The notes beneath the pieces are model-generated. The model had not been told where the DNA came from and searched no databases. It was given only the letters and a program-made list of their open reading frames with translations. A stretch of 13,223 nucleotides of DNA from an uncultured Gammaproteobacteria bacterium (GTDB lineage Bacteria > Pseudomonadota > Gammaproteobacteria > SZUA-140). Location: positions 1 through 13,223 of the forward strand of contig CALZMY010000097.1 of the NCBI GenBank assembly GCA_945788675.1, written 5' to 3'. Positions 6,921 through 13,223 of the stretch are shown piece after piece. Both the position numbers and the translations under genes were made by a program. Every line of letters starts with the position of its first letter. The stretch's first letter is position 1.

Positions 6921-7970
6921 CTATTGCCCGTCAAACATTTCCTGAACCTGAGAACTCTCTTCGCGCGCCGGCGGTGTCAGGCCAAAGTGTTGATAGGCGT
7001 GGCGGGTTGCCAGCCGCCCACGCGTGGTGCGCATAATAAATCCCTGCTGGATCAGAAAAGGCTCCAGCACATCTTCAATCGTGCCGCGCTCTTCACCGAT
7101 CGCGGCGGCGAGGCTATCGACACCGACCGGCCCACCATCGAATTTCTCGATAATCGTCATCAACAGGCGACGATCCATCACATCAAAGCCACACGGATCG
7201 ACATTAAGCATCGTCAGCGCGCGGTCGGCCACCTCGGCGGTCACCCGGCCGTCGGCCTTTACCTCGGCGTAATCGCGCACCCGCCGCAGCAGACGATTGG
7301 CGATACGTGGCGTACCACGCGAACGTCGCGCTATTTCCAGCGCACCTTCAGGGGCCATCTCCATGCCGATGATCTGCGCAGAGCGTGTGACGATGGCACA
7401 GAGATCATCGATGCCATAAAATTCAAGGCGCTGCACGATGCCAAAGCGGTCACGCAACGGCGCGGTCAATAGACCCGCACGGGTGGTTGCACCGACCAGG
7501 GTGAACGGTGGCAGATCGAGTTTGATTGAGCGCGCCGCGGGCCCTTCTCCAATCATGATATCGAGCTGGTAATCCTCCATTGCAGGATAGAGCACCTCCT
7601 CGACCACCGGACTGAGGCGGTGGATCTCATCAATAAAGAGCACATCACGCGGCTCGAGGTTAGTCAGCAACGCGGCAAGATCACCGGGGCGTTCCAGCAC
7701 CGGGCCGGAGGTGTGGCGCAGATTGACGCCAACCTCGTTGGCGATAATATTGGCAAGTGTGGTTTTACCCAGTCCGGGCGGACCAAAGATCAATGTGTGG
7801 TCGAGTGCCTCGCTACGCCGTCGCGCCGCCTCGATGAAGATCTCCATCTGCTCACGCACCGCGGGCTGACCGACATAGTCCGCCAGTTTAGTGGGGCGAA
7901 TGGCACGATCGATGGCTTCATCATCAACCCCTTGCGAATGGCCACTGATCATGCGGTCGGTCTCAATCAT
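6921..7970 (-). CDS. ruvB: Holliday junction branch migration ATPase RuvB
   Basis: RuvB is the AAA+ hexameric motor that, loaded by RuvA, drives branch migration of Holliday junctions in recombinational repair. The 349-residue protein aligns with E. coli RuvB from its first residues (MIETDR against MIEADR). It shows Walker A GPPGLGKT (63-70), Walker B LFIDEIH (111-117), sensor 1 GATTRAG (150-156), LRDRFG (162-167), the sensor 2 region RGTPRIANRLLRRVRD (208-223) and the C-terminal winged helix with RGRLATRHAYQHFG. A short extra tail (about 342-349) extends past the usual end. The ATG at 7968-7970 lies 16 bases after ruvA, with only a weak GGGTGATG upstream, so coupling to ruvA is likely. Confidence 0.98.
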   Translation of the reverse strand: MIETDRMISGHSQGVDDEAIDRAIRPTKLADYVGQPAVREQMEIFIEAARRRSEALDHTLIFGPPGLGKTTLANIIANEVGVNLRHTSGPVLERPGDLAALLTNLEPRDVLFIDEIHRLSPVVEEVLYPAMEDYQLDIMIGEGPAARSIKLDLPPFTLVGATTRAGLLTAPLRDRFGIVQRLEFYGIDDLCAIVTRSAQIIGMEMAPEGALEIARRSRGTPRIANRLLRRVRDYAEVKADGRVTAEVADRALTMLNVDPCGFDVMDRRLLMTIIEKFDGGPVGVDSLAAAIGEERGTIEDVLEPFLIQQGFIMRTTRGRLATRHAYQHFGLTPPAREESSQVQEMFDGQ

Positions 7971-7986
7971 CGCACAACATCACCCA

Positions 7987-8601
7987 TCATTTGATCACCG
8001 TCGCCTGCAATGCGGCACGAATAATCGCTTCGCTGCCAAGCCCTTCGCTCTTGATCGAGCGCACCATACGACTCGCCTCCTGTGCCTTGTAGCCAAGCGT
8101 CACCAGCGCACTGACCGCATCGCCCACGGCATCTTTCCTGTGCTGATTAGCGCCAACCGCCTCAACTGCCGTCACACCTGCAGCGCTCCCGACCGCCTGT
8201 TTATCAAGACGATCACGCATCTCGATGATCAAACGTTCGGCGGTCTTTTTGCCGACGCCGGGCAGCCGTGTCAACGTCGCGCTATCGCCCTCGCGGATAC
8301 AGAAGGCAAAGTCATCGATCGACATGCCAGAGAGGATCGTCAACGCCATCTTCGCGCCAACCCCATTAATGCGGATCAGGCTGCGAAACATTGCGCGCTC
8401 CGCCTCCGAGGCAAAACCGTAGAGCAGTTGTGCATCTTCACGCACCACCAGATGGGTATAGAGCGTAATTTCATTCGCTTCGAGCGGCAGGGTGTAGAAG
8501 GTGCTCATCGTCGCCTCGACCTCATAGCCGACGCCGTTGACATCGATCAACAGCTGCGGCGCCTGCTTCCACACCACCTGGCCGCGCAGACGACCAATCA
8601 T
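7987..8601 (-). CDS. ruvA: Holliday junction branch migration protein RuvA
   Basis: RuvA is the tetrameric junction-binding protein that holds the four-way DNA in a square-planar form and recruits RuvB. The 204-residue protein has the OB-fold domain I (about 1-63) with the acidic pin residues E55 and D56 (VREDAQ). Domain II has two helix-hairpin-helix motifs (INGVGAK at 78-84 and LPGVGKKTAERL at 113-124). A flexible link leads to the RuvB-binding domain III (about 157-204, DAVSALVTLGYK onward). The ATG at 8599-8601 overlaps the ruvC stop as ATGA, a classical coupled start. Confidence 0.98.
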   Translation of the reverse strand: MIGRLRGQVVWKQAPQLLIDVNGVGYEVEATMSTFYTLPLEANEITLYTHLVVREDAQLLYGFASEAERAMFRSLIRINGVGAKMALTILSGMSIDDFAFCIREGDSATLTRLPGVGKKTAERLIIEMRDRLDKQAVGSAAGVTAVEAVGANQHRKDAVGDAVSALVTLGYKAQEASRMVRSIKSEGLGSEAIIRAALQATVIK

Positions 8602-9149
8602 TGTGACACCACTTCGCGCGCGTTATGCGCCGCGGCCAGATAATCCAGTGACTGACGGGTATTGCTATGACACAGTGCGCAGGCCAGTGCATCGGCGGCA
8701 TCGGCCTGCGGTATCTCCGACAGTTTCAACAGTGCGGTAATCATATGCTGCACCTGCGCCTTGTCGGCGTGACCACGTCCCACCACCGCCTGCTTAATCT
8801 GCGTCGCGCTGTATTCATGCACCACAATCGATTGTGTCACCACCGCACAGATGGCGGCGCCACGTGCCTGCCCCAGCTTCAGCGCCGAGGCCGCATTGCG
8901 CTGCATAAAGACATTTTCGATCGCCATCTCATCCGGCCGGTAACTGCGCACCACCTCAAAAATCCCTTCATAGATAGTCTTCAGGCGCTGCGGCAGGGTA
9001 CCATCCGCGGTACGCACACAACCACTTGCGACATAGGAAACGCGGCTGCCCGAGACATCAATGACACCAAAGCCGGTAATGCGGGAACCGGGATCGATGC
9101 CGAGAATACGTGTCCCCTGCGAGGATTGTATGCTGACAGTACGCGTCAT
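8598..9149 (-). CDS. ruvC: Crossover junction endodeoxyribonuclease RuvC
   Basis: RuvC is the dimeric metal-dependent nuclease that resolves Holliday junctions after RuvAB branch migration. The 183-residue protein carries the four acidic catalytic residues at D19 (GIDPGS), E78 (AIENVF), D150 and D153 (QADAADALA), together with AVVGRGHADKAQVQ (121-134). Compared with E. coli it has about 12 extra residues before the first strand. The ATG at 9147-9149 is the only usable start I see before the core. The upstream bases show no strong Shine-Dalgarno site, only AGAG. It lies 49 bases after yebC. Confidence 0.98.
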   Translation of the reverse strand: MTRTVSIQSSQGTRILGIDPGSRITGFGVIDVSGSRVSYVASGCVRTADGTLPQRLKTIYEGIFEVVRSYRPDEMAIENVFMQRNAASALKLGQARGAAICAVVTQSIVVHEYSATQIKQAVVGRGHADKAQVQHMITALLKLSEIPQADAADALACALCHSNTRQSLDYLAAAHNAREVVSQ

Positions 9150-9198
9150 ACTGATTTGCTCTGTATTAAACCATTGATTAAACTATCAGCGCGAGTGA

Positions 9199-9942
9199 TC
9201 AAAGCTGCGCCATGACCTCTTCTGAAACATCTGCATTGGAATAGACATTCTGTACGTCATCCAGGTCTTCCAGCATGCCGATCATACGCAGCATCTTCTC
9301 CGCCCCTTCGAGGTCAAGTTCGACGCTGGTCGAGGCCTGCATCGTCACCTCAGCATGCTCTGGCGCAAAACCCGCCGCGACCATCGCCTCTTTGACATCA
9401 AGAAAGTCTTCGGGTGTGGTCTGCACATCCACCGTACTATCATCATTACTTACCACATCTTCAGCACCTGCCTCCAGCGCAGCTTCCATCACCGCATCTT
9501 CGTCACAGCCAGCGGGATAACTGAGGATACCGAGCTTGGTGAACAGGTAGGCCACCGAGCCGTCGGTGCCGAGATTGCCACCACACTTGGAAAAGGCGTG
9601 ACGCACCTCCGCCACCGTACGGTTGCGGTTATCGGTCAGGCAATCAACCATCACCGCCAGGCCATTCGGACCGTAGCCCTCGTAGCGGATCTCCGCATAA
9701 TCGTCGCCTTCGGTCGCACCACTGCCGCGTTTTACCGCACGCTCAATGGTGTCTTTGGTCATGTTGCCGCCAAGTGCCTTATCGATCGCCGCACGCAACC
9801 GCGGATTAGAAGAGACATCGCCGCCGCCCATACGCGCTGCAACAGTTATCTCCCTGATTAACTTGGTAAATAACTTCCCTCGTTTGGCGTCCTGAGCACC
9901 CTTGCGGTGCTGAATATTCGCCCACTTACTATGACCTGCCAT
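9199..9942 (-). CDS. yebC: YebC/TACO1 family protein
   Basis: This is a member of the YebC family, long annotated as a transcriptional regulator. More recent work on the family, including mitochondrial TACO1, points to a role in translation of difficult sequences such as proline runs. Which applies here cannot be told from sequence. The 247-residue protein has the conserved N-terminus MAGHSKWANIQHRKGAQDAKRG, GGGDVSSNPRLRAAI, RYEGYGPNGLAVMVDCLTDN-type core segments and an acidic middle domain. The start is ATG at 9940-9942; a GTG four codons upstream would extend the frame to 9954 but would place the GAGAGGG ribosome binding site inside the coding region. The yebC-ruvC neighbourhood is common in Gammaproteobacteria. 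Confidence 0.96.
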   Translation of the reverse strand: MAGHSKWANIQHRKGAQDAKRGKLFTKLIREITVAARMGGGDVSSNPRLRAAIDKALGGNMTKDTIERAVKRGSGATEGDDYAEIRYEGYGPNGLAVMVDCLTDNRNRTVAEVRHAFSKCGGNLGTDGSVAYLFTKLGILSYPAGCDEDAVMEAALEAGAEDVVSNDDSTVDVQTTPEDFLDVKEAMVAAGFAPEHAEVTMQASTSVELDLEGAEKMLRMIGMLEDLDDVQNVYSNADVSEEVMAQL

Positions 9943-10153
9943 ATTCCCTCTCACAAAAACCGATTTTGCGACAGTCTATCATCCCACGTCTGGCAATTTA
10001 AGAGGGTGTCTGCGCGTCTTTTCTCATTCGATGCCACTCATATCCTCACTCTTTCGCACAGAAAAGCACCTAATGTCTGCGCCAATCATCATAGAGACAG
10101 GGCAAAAGAAGGAGAATGGAGAAACGAAGTGGGACGCCAGACAGGTAGCATCA
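9943..10153. other. Intergenic region upstream of yebC
   Basis: This 211-base stretch separates the unknown membrane protein from yebC. The yebC ribosome binding site GAGAGGG lies at its end. I see no hairpin with a T-run and no convincing promoter. The best -10-like box is TAGACT, with a poor TTAAAT at 17 bases. Small ORFs here lack support. Confidence 0.5.
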
Positions 10154-10447
10154 TCACCAGGCAATGGTCGGCACAGCCACCAGCTGGAGCACGGTATAAA
10201 GTGTCGCAAGAAATGCCGCCAACACCATCAGCCCGAGCAGCGCACGCACCCCCTGATGATTCCCCTTGACCCAGTGGCTATCAATCACAGCCTGTCCTAC
10301 CACATCAAAGCCACCCACCACCGGCGTCAACGCAGCGATGATGATCGCAAAGCCAGTCAACGTAAACGGACGTTCCGGAAAGAGAAACGCCACCCCCAAT
10401 AACAATGCCACGATGGCATAGGCAAATAGTAGCGACACATAACGCAT
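10154..10447 (-). CDS. Small multi-pass membrane protein, unknown function
   Basis: I do not recognise this family. With the ATG at 10445-10447 the product has 97 residues and about three hydrophobic segments: about 3-24, 30-55 with TPVVGGFDVVGQ, and 68-92. A short hydrophilic loop with DSHWVKGNHQG lies between the second and third. The open frame extends upstream to a TTG at 10573, overlapping the kinase stop, but the extra 42 codons look unlike coding sequence. The inner ATG has GGGG 9 bases upstream and starts directly with a membrane segment. Two TGA stops in a row end the gene. It follows the kinase gene on the same strand, so it may belong to the same operon or be driven by its own promoter in the gap. 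Confidence 0.72.
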   Translation of the reverse strand: MRYVSLLFAYAIVALLLGVAFLFPERPFTLTGFAIIIAALTPVVGGFDVVGQAVIDSHWVKGNHQGVRALLGLMVLAAFLATLYTVLQLVAVPTIAW

Positions 10448-10514
10448 CAAAAAACACCCCAGCACTTTTTTAAATAAATCATTCCACGATACCTTATGCG
10501 TCGAATGCACAACG

Positions 10515-10523
10515 ATATTACCA
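10515..10523 (-). promoter_or_regulatory. Candidate extended -10 promoter ahead of the small membrane protein
   Basis: On the minus strand TGG precedes TAATAT (10515-10520), giving an extended -10 element. A TTGTGT lies 15 bases upstream, slightly too close for an ideal -35 box. It would start transcription about 60 bases before the ATG at 10447. Confidence 0.3.
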
Positions 10524-10569
10524 GGGCTAGCGTAAACACAACTATTAAAGAGATTACGCATGAACCAGG

Positions 10570-12039
10570 TCAAGAATCACTGCTATCAACAGGCAGGAGA
10601 AATGAGAAGGTTGTTCCACGGCCCACGGCACTGTCAACCTCAATGCTACTACCGTGCAATTCCAGAATTTTGAGACTGATAGCTAACCCCAATCCACCCG
10701 GTTGCGAACGACTAGTCGCGTTTTCTCCCTGATAAAAACGTTCAAAGATATGGGGAAGATGTTGCGATGAAATCCCTGATCCGGTGTCGCAAACCTTGGT
10801 TAACAATGCCCCATGATGCGTCTCAAAATGGACGGATACCGCACCGCTTGTGGTGTGCTTCACAGCATTACCGATAAGATTTTCGAACACACGGGCAATC
10901 AGAGCGATATCTGCATAGACAAAATGAGGGCTCTCGTCAGGCGCTACCATCAACGAGATCTGTTTTTCCTGTGCCTGAAGCTGAAATTTTTGCATCACAT
11001 CATGGGCCAGCTCAGCAAGATTAAAGACTTCACGGTGAAGAACGGTTTCATGCGCCTCCAGTTTAGCTAGTTCAAAAAGTTCGCTAATTAAATGGGTAAG
11101 ACGATCGCTACTACGCATCGCAAGCTGTAGGAATTTTTGTTTTTCCTCAGCACTCAACAGGTCTCTTTTAAGCGTCAATGTTTCCAGATAGCCGTGGAGA
11201 ATCGAAACCGGCGTGCGCAGGTCATGGGAAACATTCACCACCAGTTCACGGCGTAGTCGATCCTGCTGTTTCAGGTCATCTAGCTGCGTCACAATGCGTT
11301 GCGCCATCTCATCAAAGGTATTGGTGAGCCGGTCAATCTCATCACCCTGTTGCCGCTGCTGCCTGTCTGCGCTGAATTGGCTAAAATCACTATCACGAAA
11401 GCGATTCATGCTTTCACTGAGGCGGTTGATACGCCGCGTTAACTTGTAAAACAGCACTAAACCGGCAAACAATCCTAACAACAGGCTACCCATCAACGCC
11501 CAGCCACTTTGACGCCAGATAAAACTTTCATTCATAAAGCGCTCAACGTCGTCGTACTGCTCTCCACGCAGCACCACATAAAGATAGCCCTCTGGTGCTT
11601 CAACACTTGGTACCTGAGTCACAGAAAAGATCTTACTCTGATCATGACTGCGCGGATCATCACCCAATAGCGGCAAGCGCTTGCCGCTGAGAAAGTCCAT
11701 AACCGGTACCAGCGACACACTGTTGCGTTTCACCTTACCTGGATCCGCCGAGTAGGAAAGAATCTTGCCCTGCAGGTCGAGCAGATATATTTCGATACTT
11801 GGATTGATCACCATATAGGCGGAAAAAGTCTCCTTTAATGCCGCTTGATTGATGCGACCTGACTCCACCAGGTTGCGGTCTGCCACCAGTTTTTTTGCCA
11901 GATCAAGATTAAGTTTTTGCTCCACTTCCTGCTGGTAATAGCGGACGCTGGAGAGACTGAGAAAAGTGAAGATCACCCCGACGACCAGCAACAGGAGCAC
12001 CAAGGTAAAAGCGAGCTTGGCATAAAGGGTACGCAACAT
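10570..12039 (-). CDS. Two-component sensor histidine kinase
   Basis: This is a membrane-bound sensor kinase that phosphorylates the response regulator encoded just upstream. The 489-residue protein has a membrane segment at about 9-31 and a periplasmic sensor region of about 145 residues (about 32-177). The sensor looks PAS/Cache-like, with IEIYLLDLQGKIL (82-94) and GYLYVVLRGEQY (151-162). A second membrane segment (about 178-198) is followed by a HAMP linker (about 199-251) and a HisKA domain with the phosphoacceptor H272 in NVSHDLRTP. The ATPase domain has the N box (N391 in GNAVKHT), DTGSGI (418-423), FERFYQ and GGLGLAI (448-454). The ATG at 12037-12039 begins 2 bases after the regulator stop with no strong ribosome binding site, so it is probably translationally coupled. 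The stimulus is unknown. Confidence 0.95.
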   Translation of the reverse strand: MLRTLYAKLAFTLVLLLLVVGVIFTFLSLSSVRYYQQEVEQKLNLDLAKKLVADRNLVESGRINQAALKETFSAYMVINPSIEIYLLDLQGKILSYSADPGKVKRNSVSLVPVMDFLSGKRLPLLGDDPRSHDQSKIFSVTQVPSVEAPEGYLYVVLRGEQYDDVERFMNESFIWRQSGWALMGSLLLGLFAGLVLFYKLTRRINRLSESMNRFRDSDFSQFSADRQQRQQGDEIDRLTNTFDEMAQRIVTQLDDLKQQDRLRRELVVNVSHDLRTPVSILHGYLETLTLKRDLLSAEEKQKFLQLAMRSSDRLTHLISELFELAKLEAHETVLHREVFNLAELAHDVMQKFQLQAQEKQISLMVAPDESPHFVYADIALIARVFENLIGNAVKHTTSGAVSVHFETHHGALLTKVCDTGSGISSQHLPHIFERFYQGENATSRSQPGGLGLAISLKILELHGSSIEVDSAVGRGTTFSFLLPVDSSDS

Positions 12040-12041
12040 GA

Positions 12042-12746
12042 TTAAAGTTCGTCGTTAAATTTATAACCGACACCCCATACCGTCAGGATATATCGAGGAT
12101 TCGCCGGGTCGGCCTCAATCTTGTTGCGCAAACGGTTGATATGGGAATTCACGGTATGCTCATAGCCTTCATAGCGGTAATTCCACACCTGATCCAGCAG
12201 TTCGGTACGGCTATAGACCCTGCCCGGATGGTTGACAAAATGCCACAGGAGATCAAACTCCTTCGCTGTCAACTCAACCGTCTTTCCAGCCAGTATCACT
12301 CGATGTTTGTCGGCTTCGATCACAAGATCGCCGAACTGCAATCGAGAGGCGGTGACGGGGACGGCACCGCCTTCTACTGCCTCCATGCGACGAAATTGCG
12401 CCTTGACCCGTGCCACCAGCTCCGGCAGGCTGAAGGGCTTGGTAATGTAATCATCAGCGCCGATCTCCAACCCAAGCACCCGATCCAGCTCAGACGATCT
12501 GGCGGTCAGCATGATAATCGGCACATAATCCGTATTGTTGCGCAGACGCTTGCAGACCTCCAGTCCGTCGATCACCGGCAACATCAGATCAAGAATAACC
12601 AGATCGTAGTCGCCCTGCTGGTAGCGATCCAATCCAGCTGCGCCATCGCTGGCAATATCTGCATCACAGTAGATATCTTTGAGATGCAACTGGATCAGGT
12701 TGGCAATCTCTGGATTATCCTCGATGATGAGGACCTTGTGATTCAT
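12042..12746 (-). CDS. OmpR-family response regulator
   Basis: This is a DNA-binding response regulator paired with the following kinase. With the ATG at 12744-12746 the product has 234 residues. The receiver domain (about 1-120) has the acidic pair E9 and D10, the phosphoacceptor D53 in VILDLMLP, T81 and K103 in ITKPFS. The C-terminal winged helix (about 135-234) has the OmpR-type signature VELTAKEFDLLWHFVNHPGRVYSRTELL in two parts and ends in WGVGYKF. The frame continues upstream to a GTG at 12779, but the extra 11 residues precede the normal MNHKVLIIED start and would lie upstream of the candidate promoter start point. A TGGA about 10 bases before the ATG sits in the loop of a perfect inverted repeat. 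Confidence 0.95.
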   Translation of the reverse strand: MNHKVLIIEDNPEIANLIQLHLKDIYCDADIASDGAAGLDRYQQGDYDLVILDLMLPVIDGLEVCKRLRNNTDYVPIIMLTARSSELDRVLGLEIGADDYITKPFSLPELVARVKAQFRRMEAVEGGAVPVTASRLQFGDLVIEADKHRVILAGKTVELTAKEFDLLWHFVNHPGRVYSRTELLDQVWNYRYEGYEHTVNSHINRLRNKIEADPANPRYILTVWGVGYKFNDEL

Positions 12747-12747
12747 A

Positions 12748-12764
12748 AGCGATATTCCATCGCT
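12748..12764. repeat. Perfect 6-base inverted repeat at the regulator start
   Basis: AGCGAT and ATCGCT flank a five-base loop, ending 2 bases before the regulator ATG. On the transcript the loop contains the GGA of the presumed ribosome binding site. As DNA, the repeat straddles the start point predicted from the candidate promoter, so it could be an operator. Confidence 0.5.
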
Positions 12765-12766
12765 GC

Positions 12767-12795
12767 AATCAAACAGCACATAACAACACGGTCAA
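12767..12795 (-). promoter_or_regulatory. Candidate promoter of the two-component operon
   Basis: TTGACC (12790-12795, 5 of 6) is followed by a 17-base spacer and TTGATT (12767-12772, 3 of 6). The -10 box is preceded by TG in the extended -10 position. The predicted start near 12760 gives a very short leader before the regulator ATG. Confidence 0.4.
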
Positions 12796-12808
12796 CTCCT
12801 GAAAGCCA

Positions 12809-12832
12809 GCCCCCACCGTAACGGAAGGGGGC
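12809..12832. terminator. GC-rich hairpin after the spondin-domain gene
   Basis: GCCCCC and GGGGGC pair around an inner CCG-TTA-CGG stem, 12 bases after the stop codon. The following transcript bases (TGGCTTTC) form no real T-run, so termination may be incomplete. The position between two genes favours a terminator. Confidence 0.45.
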
Positions 12833-12843
12833 ACAGCCGTCTA

Positions 12844-13223
12844 CTACTTAAGACGTGTGACAACGACCCGCATGCCCGGATTGTCGAATCGGAATGATGA
12901 GTCTAATGCCGATGTCGCCAGGCCGTCCTCCAGCCCCACAACACCTGCATGGACAGCGACAAAGTCACGATCATTTCGGTCGGCGTTGAAACCTTCGCCT
13001 CCCTGACCGGGAAGATCTGCCGCAGCCTCACTGTTTCCTTCACTACCTGCATCGTAAATCTTAGCGTAGAGCGTAAGGTCATCTCCTTTTTTCAACTGGC
13101 TGATATCGGCACCGTTTAATGCAACAAAACCATCATTGGTGTTAACCAGCATCCCCGCAAGGCTTAGATGAGGATCTTTTGCAGCACCTTTGACTGTGAA
13201 AGACTCACTACCGCCAGGCGCAA
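12844..13223 (-). CDS. Spondin-domain protein, C-terminal part (cut by right edge)
   Basis: Only the last 125 or so residues are in the window; the frame is open to the right edge, and the internal ATG at 13150-13152 is not the start. Upstream of it the frame reads SESFTVKGAAKDPHLSLAGM, which joins smoothly to LVNTNDGFVALNG. This is the signature of bacterial spondin N-domain proteins, as are the later YDAGSEGNSE and GEGFNADRNDRDFVAVHAGVVG. Such proteins are usually exported and of about 200-250 residues, but the signal peptide would lie outside the window. The family's biochemical role in bacteria is not established. Two TAG stops in a row end the gene. It is upstream of the two-component operon, separated by 97 bases with a hairpin. 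Confidence 0.85.
   Translation of the reverse strand, partial: APGGSESFTVKGAAKDPHLSLAGMLVNTNDGFVALNGADISQLKKGDDLTLYAKIYDAGSEGNSEAAADLPGQGGEGFNADRNDRDFVAVHAGVVGLEDGLATSALDSSFRFDNPGMRVVVTRLK

Noticed and set aside
7891..8643. A 250-codon + strand open frame opposite ruvA and the ruvB start
   Set aside because: It is fully antisense to two clearly identified genes and its translation resembles no protein family.
9999..10085. Direct repeat GCGCAGACA (two copies on the minus strand) upstream of yebC
   Set aside because: Two copies of nine bases, far apart and with no flanking symmetry, can arise by chance, and no other element supports a function.
10031..10402. + strand open frame across the yebC upstream region and the small membrane gene
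   Set aside because: The translation is low in hydrophobic residues and resembles nothing known, while the minus strand encodes a convincing membrane protein.

Overview
The window looks like a piece of a gammaproteobacterial chromosome. Every gene I can support lies on the minus strand. The order, read in the direction of transcription, is: a spondin-domain protein (cut by the right edge), an OmpR-type response regulator, its histidine kinase, a small membrane protein, yebC, ruvC-ruvA-ruvB, tolQ-tolR-tolA-tolB-pal-cpoB, queE, queC. The stretch from yebC to queC is a well-known conserved block of Gammaproteobacteria, seen for example in Pseudomonas. Protein identities to the E. coli families are clear, but the exact genus cannot be read from the sequence.

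Right part (about 10150-13223). A two-component system sits downstream of the end of a secreted-type spondin domain gene. It is followed by a membrane protein of about 97 residues that I do not recognise. This is the only accessory-looking part of the window. A hairpin separates the spondin gene from the regulator, and a candidate promoter with a perfect inverted repeat lies just ahead of the regulator.

Middle (about 8600-9950 and 6900-8600). YebC is followed by the Holliday junction resolvase RuvC and the RuvAB branch-migration motor. ruvC and ruvA overlap by 4 bases and ruvB follows after 16 bases, which indicates an operon.

Left part (about 1600-6700). The six Tol-Pal genes encode the envelope-spanning machine that couples the proton motive force to outer membrane constriction at division. 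The thioesterase gene ybgC, which usually begins this operon, is absent. A 217-base spacer with candidate regulatory structure takes its place. Four of the six genes appear to use TTG or GTG starts, while pal has ATG and a strong ribosome binding site.

Left end (1-1505). queE and queC encode two steps of 7-deazaguanine (preQ0, queuosine) synthesis. At the extreme left edge there is a good sigma-70 promoter with a GC-rich discriminator, reading off the window. It resembles a stable RNA promoter and fits the tRNA-Lys gene that follows queC in related genomes.

Overall this is mostly housekeeping DNA. I found no CRISPR array, insertion sequence, prophage, rRNA or complete tRNA, and no clearly new system. 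The points most worth a second look are the left-edge promoter, the start-codon pattern in the tol operon, the missing ybgC, the tandem heptad duplication in tolA, and the spondin / two-component / unknown membrane protein group.
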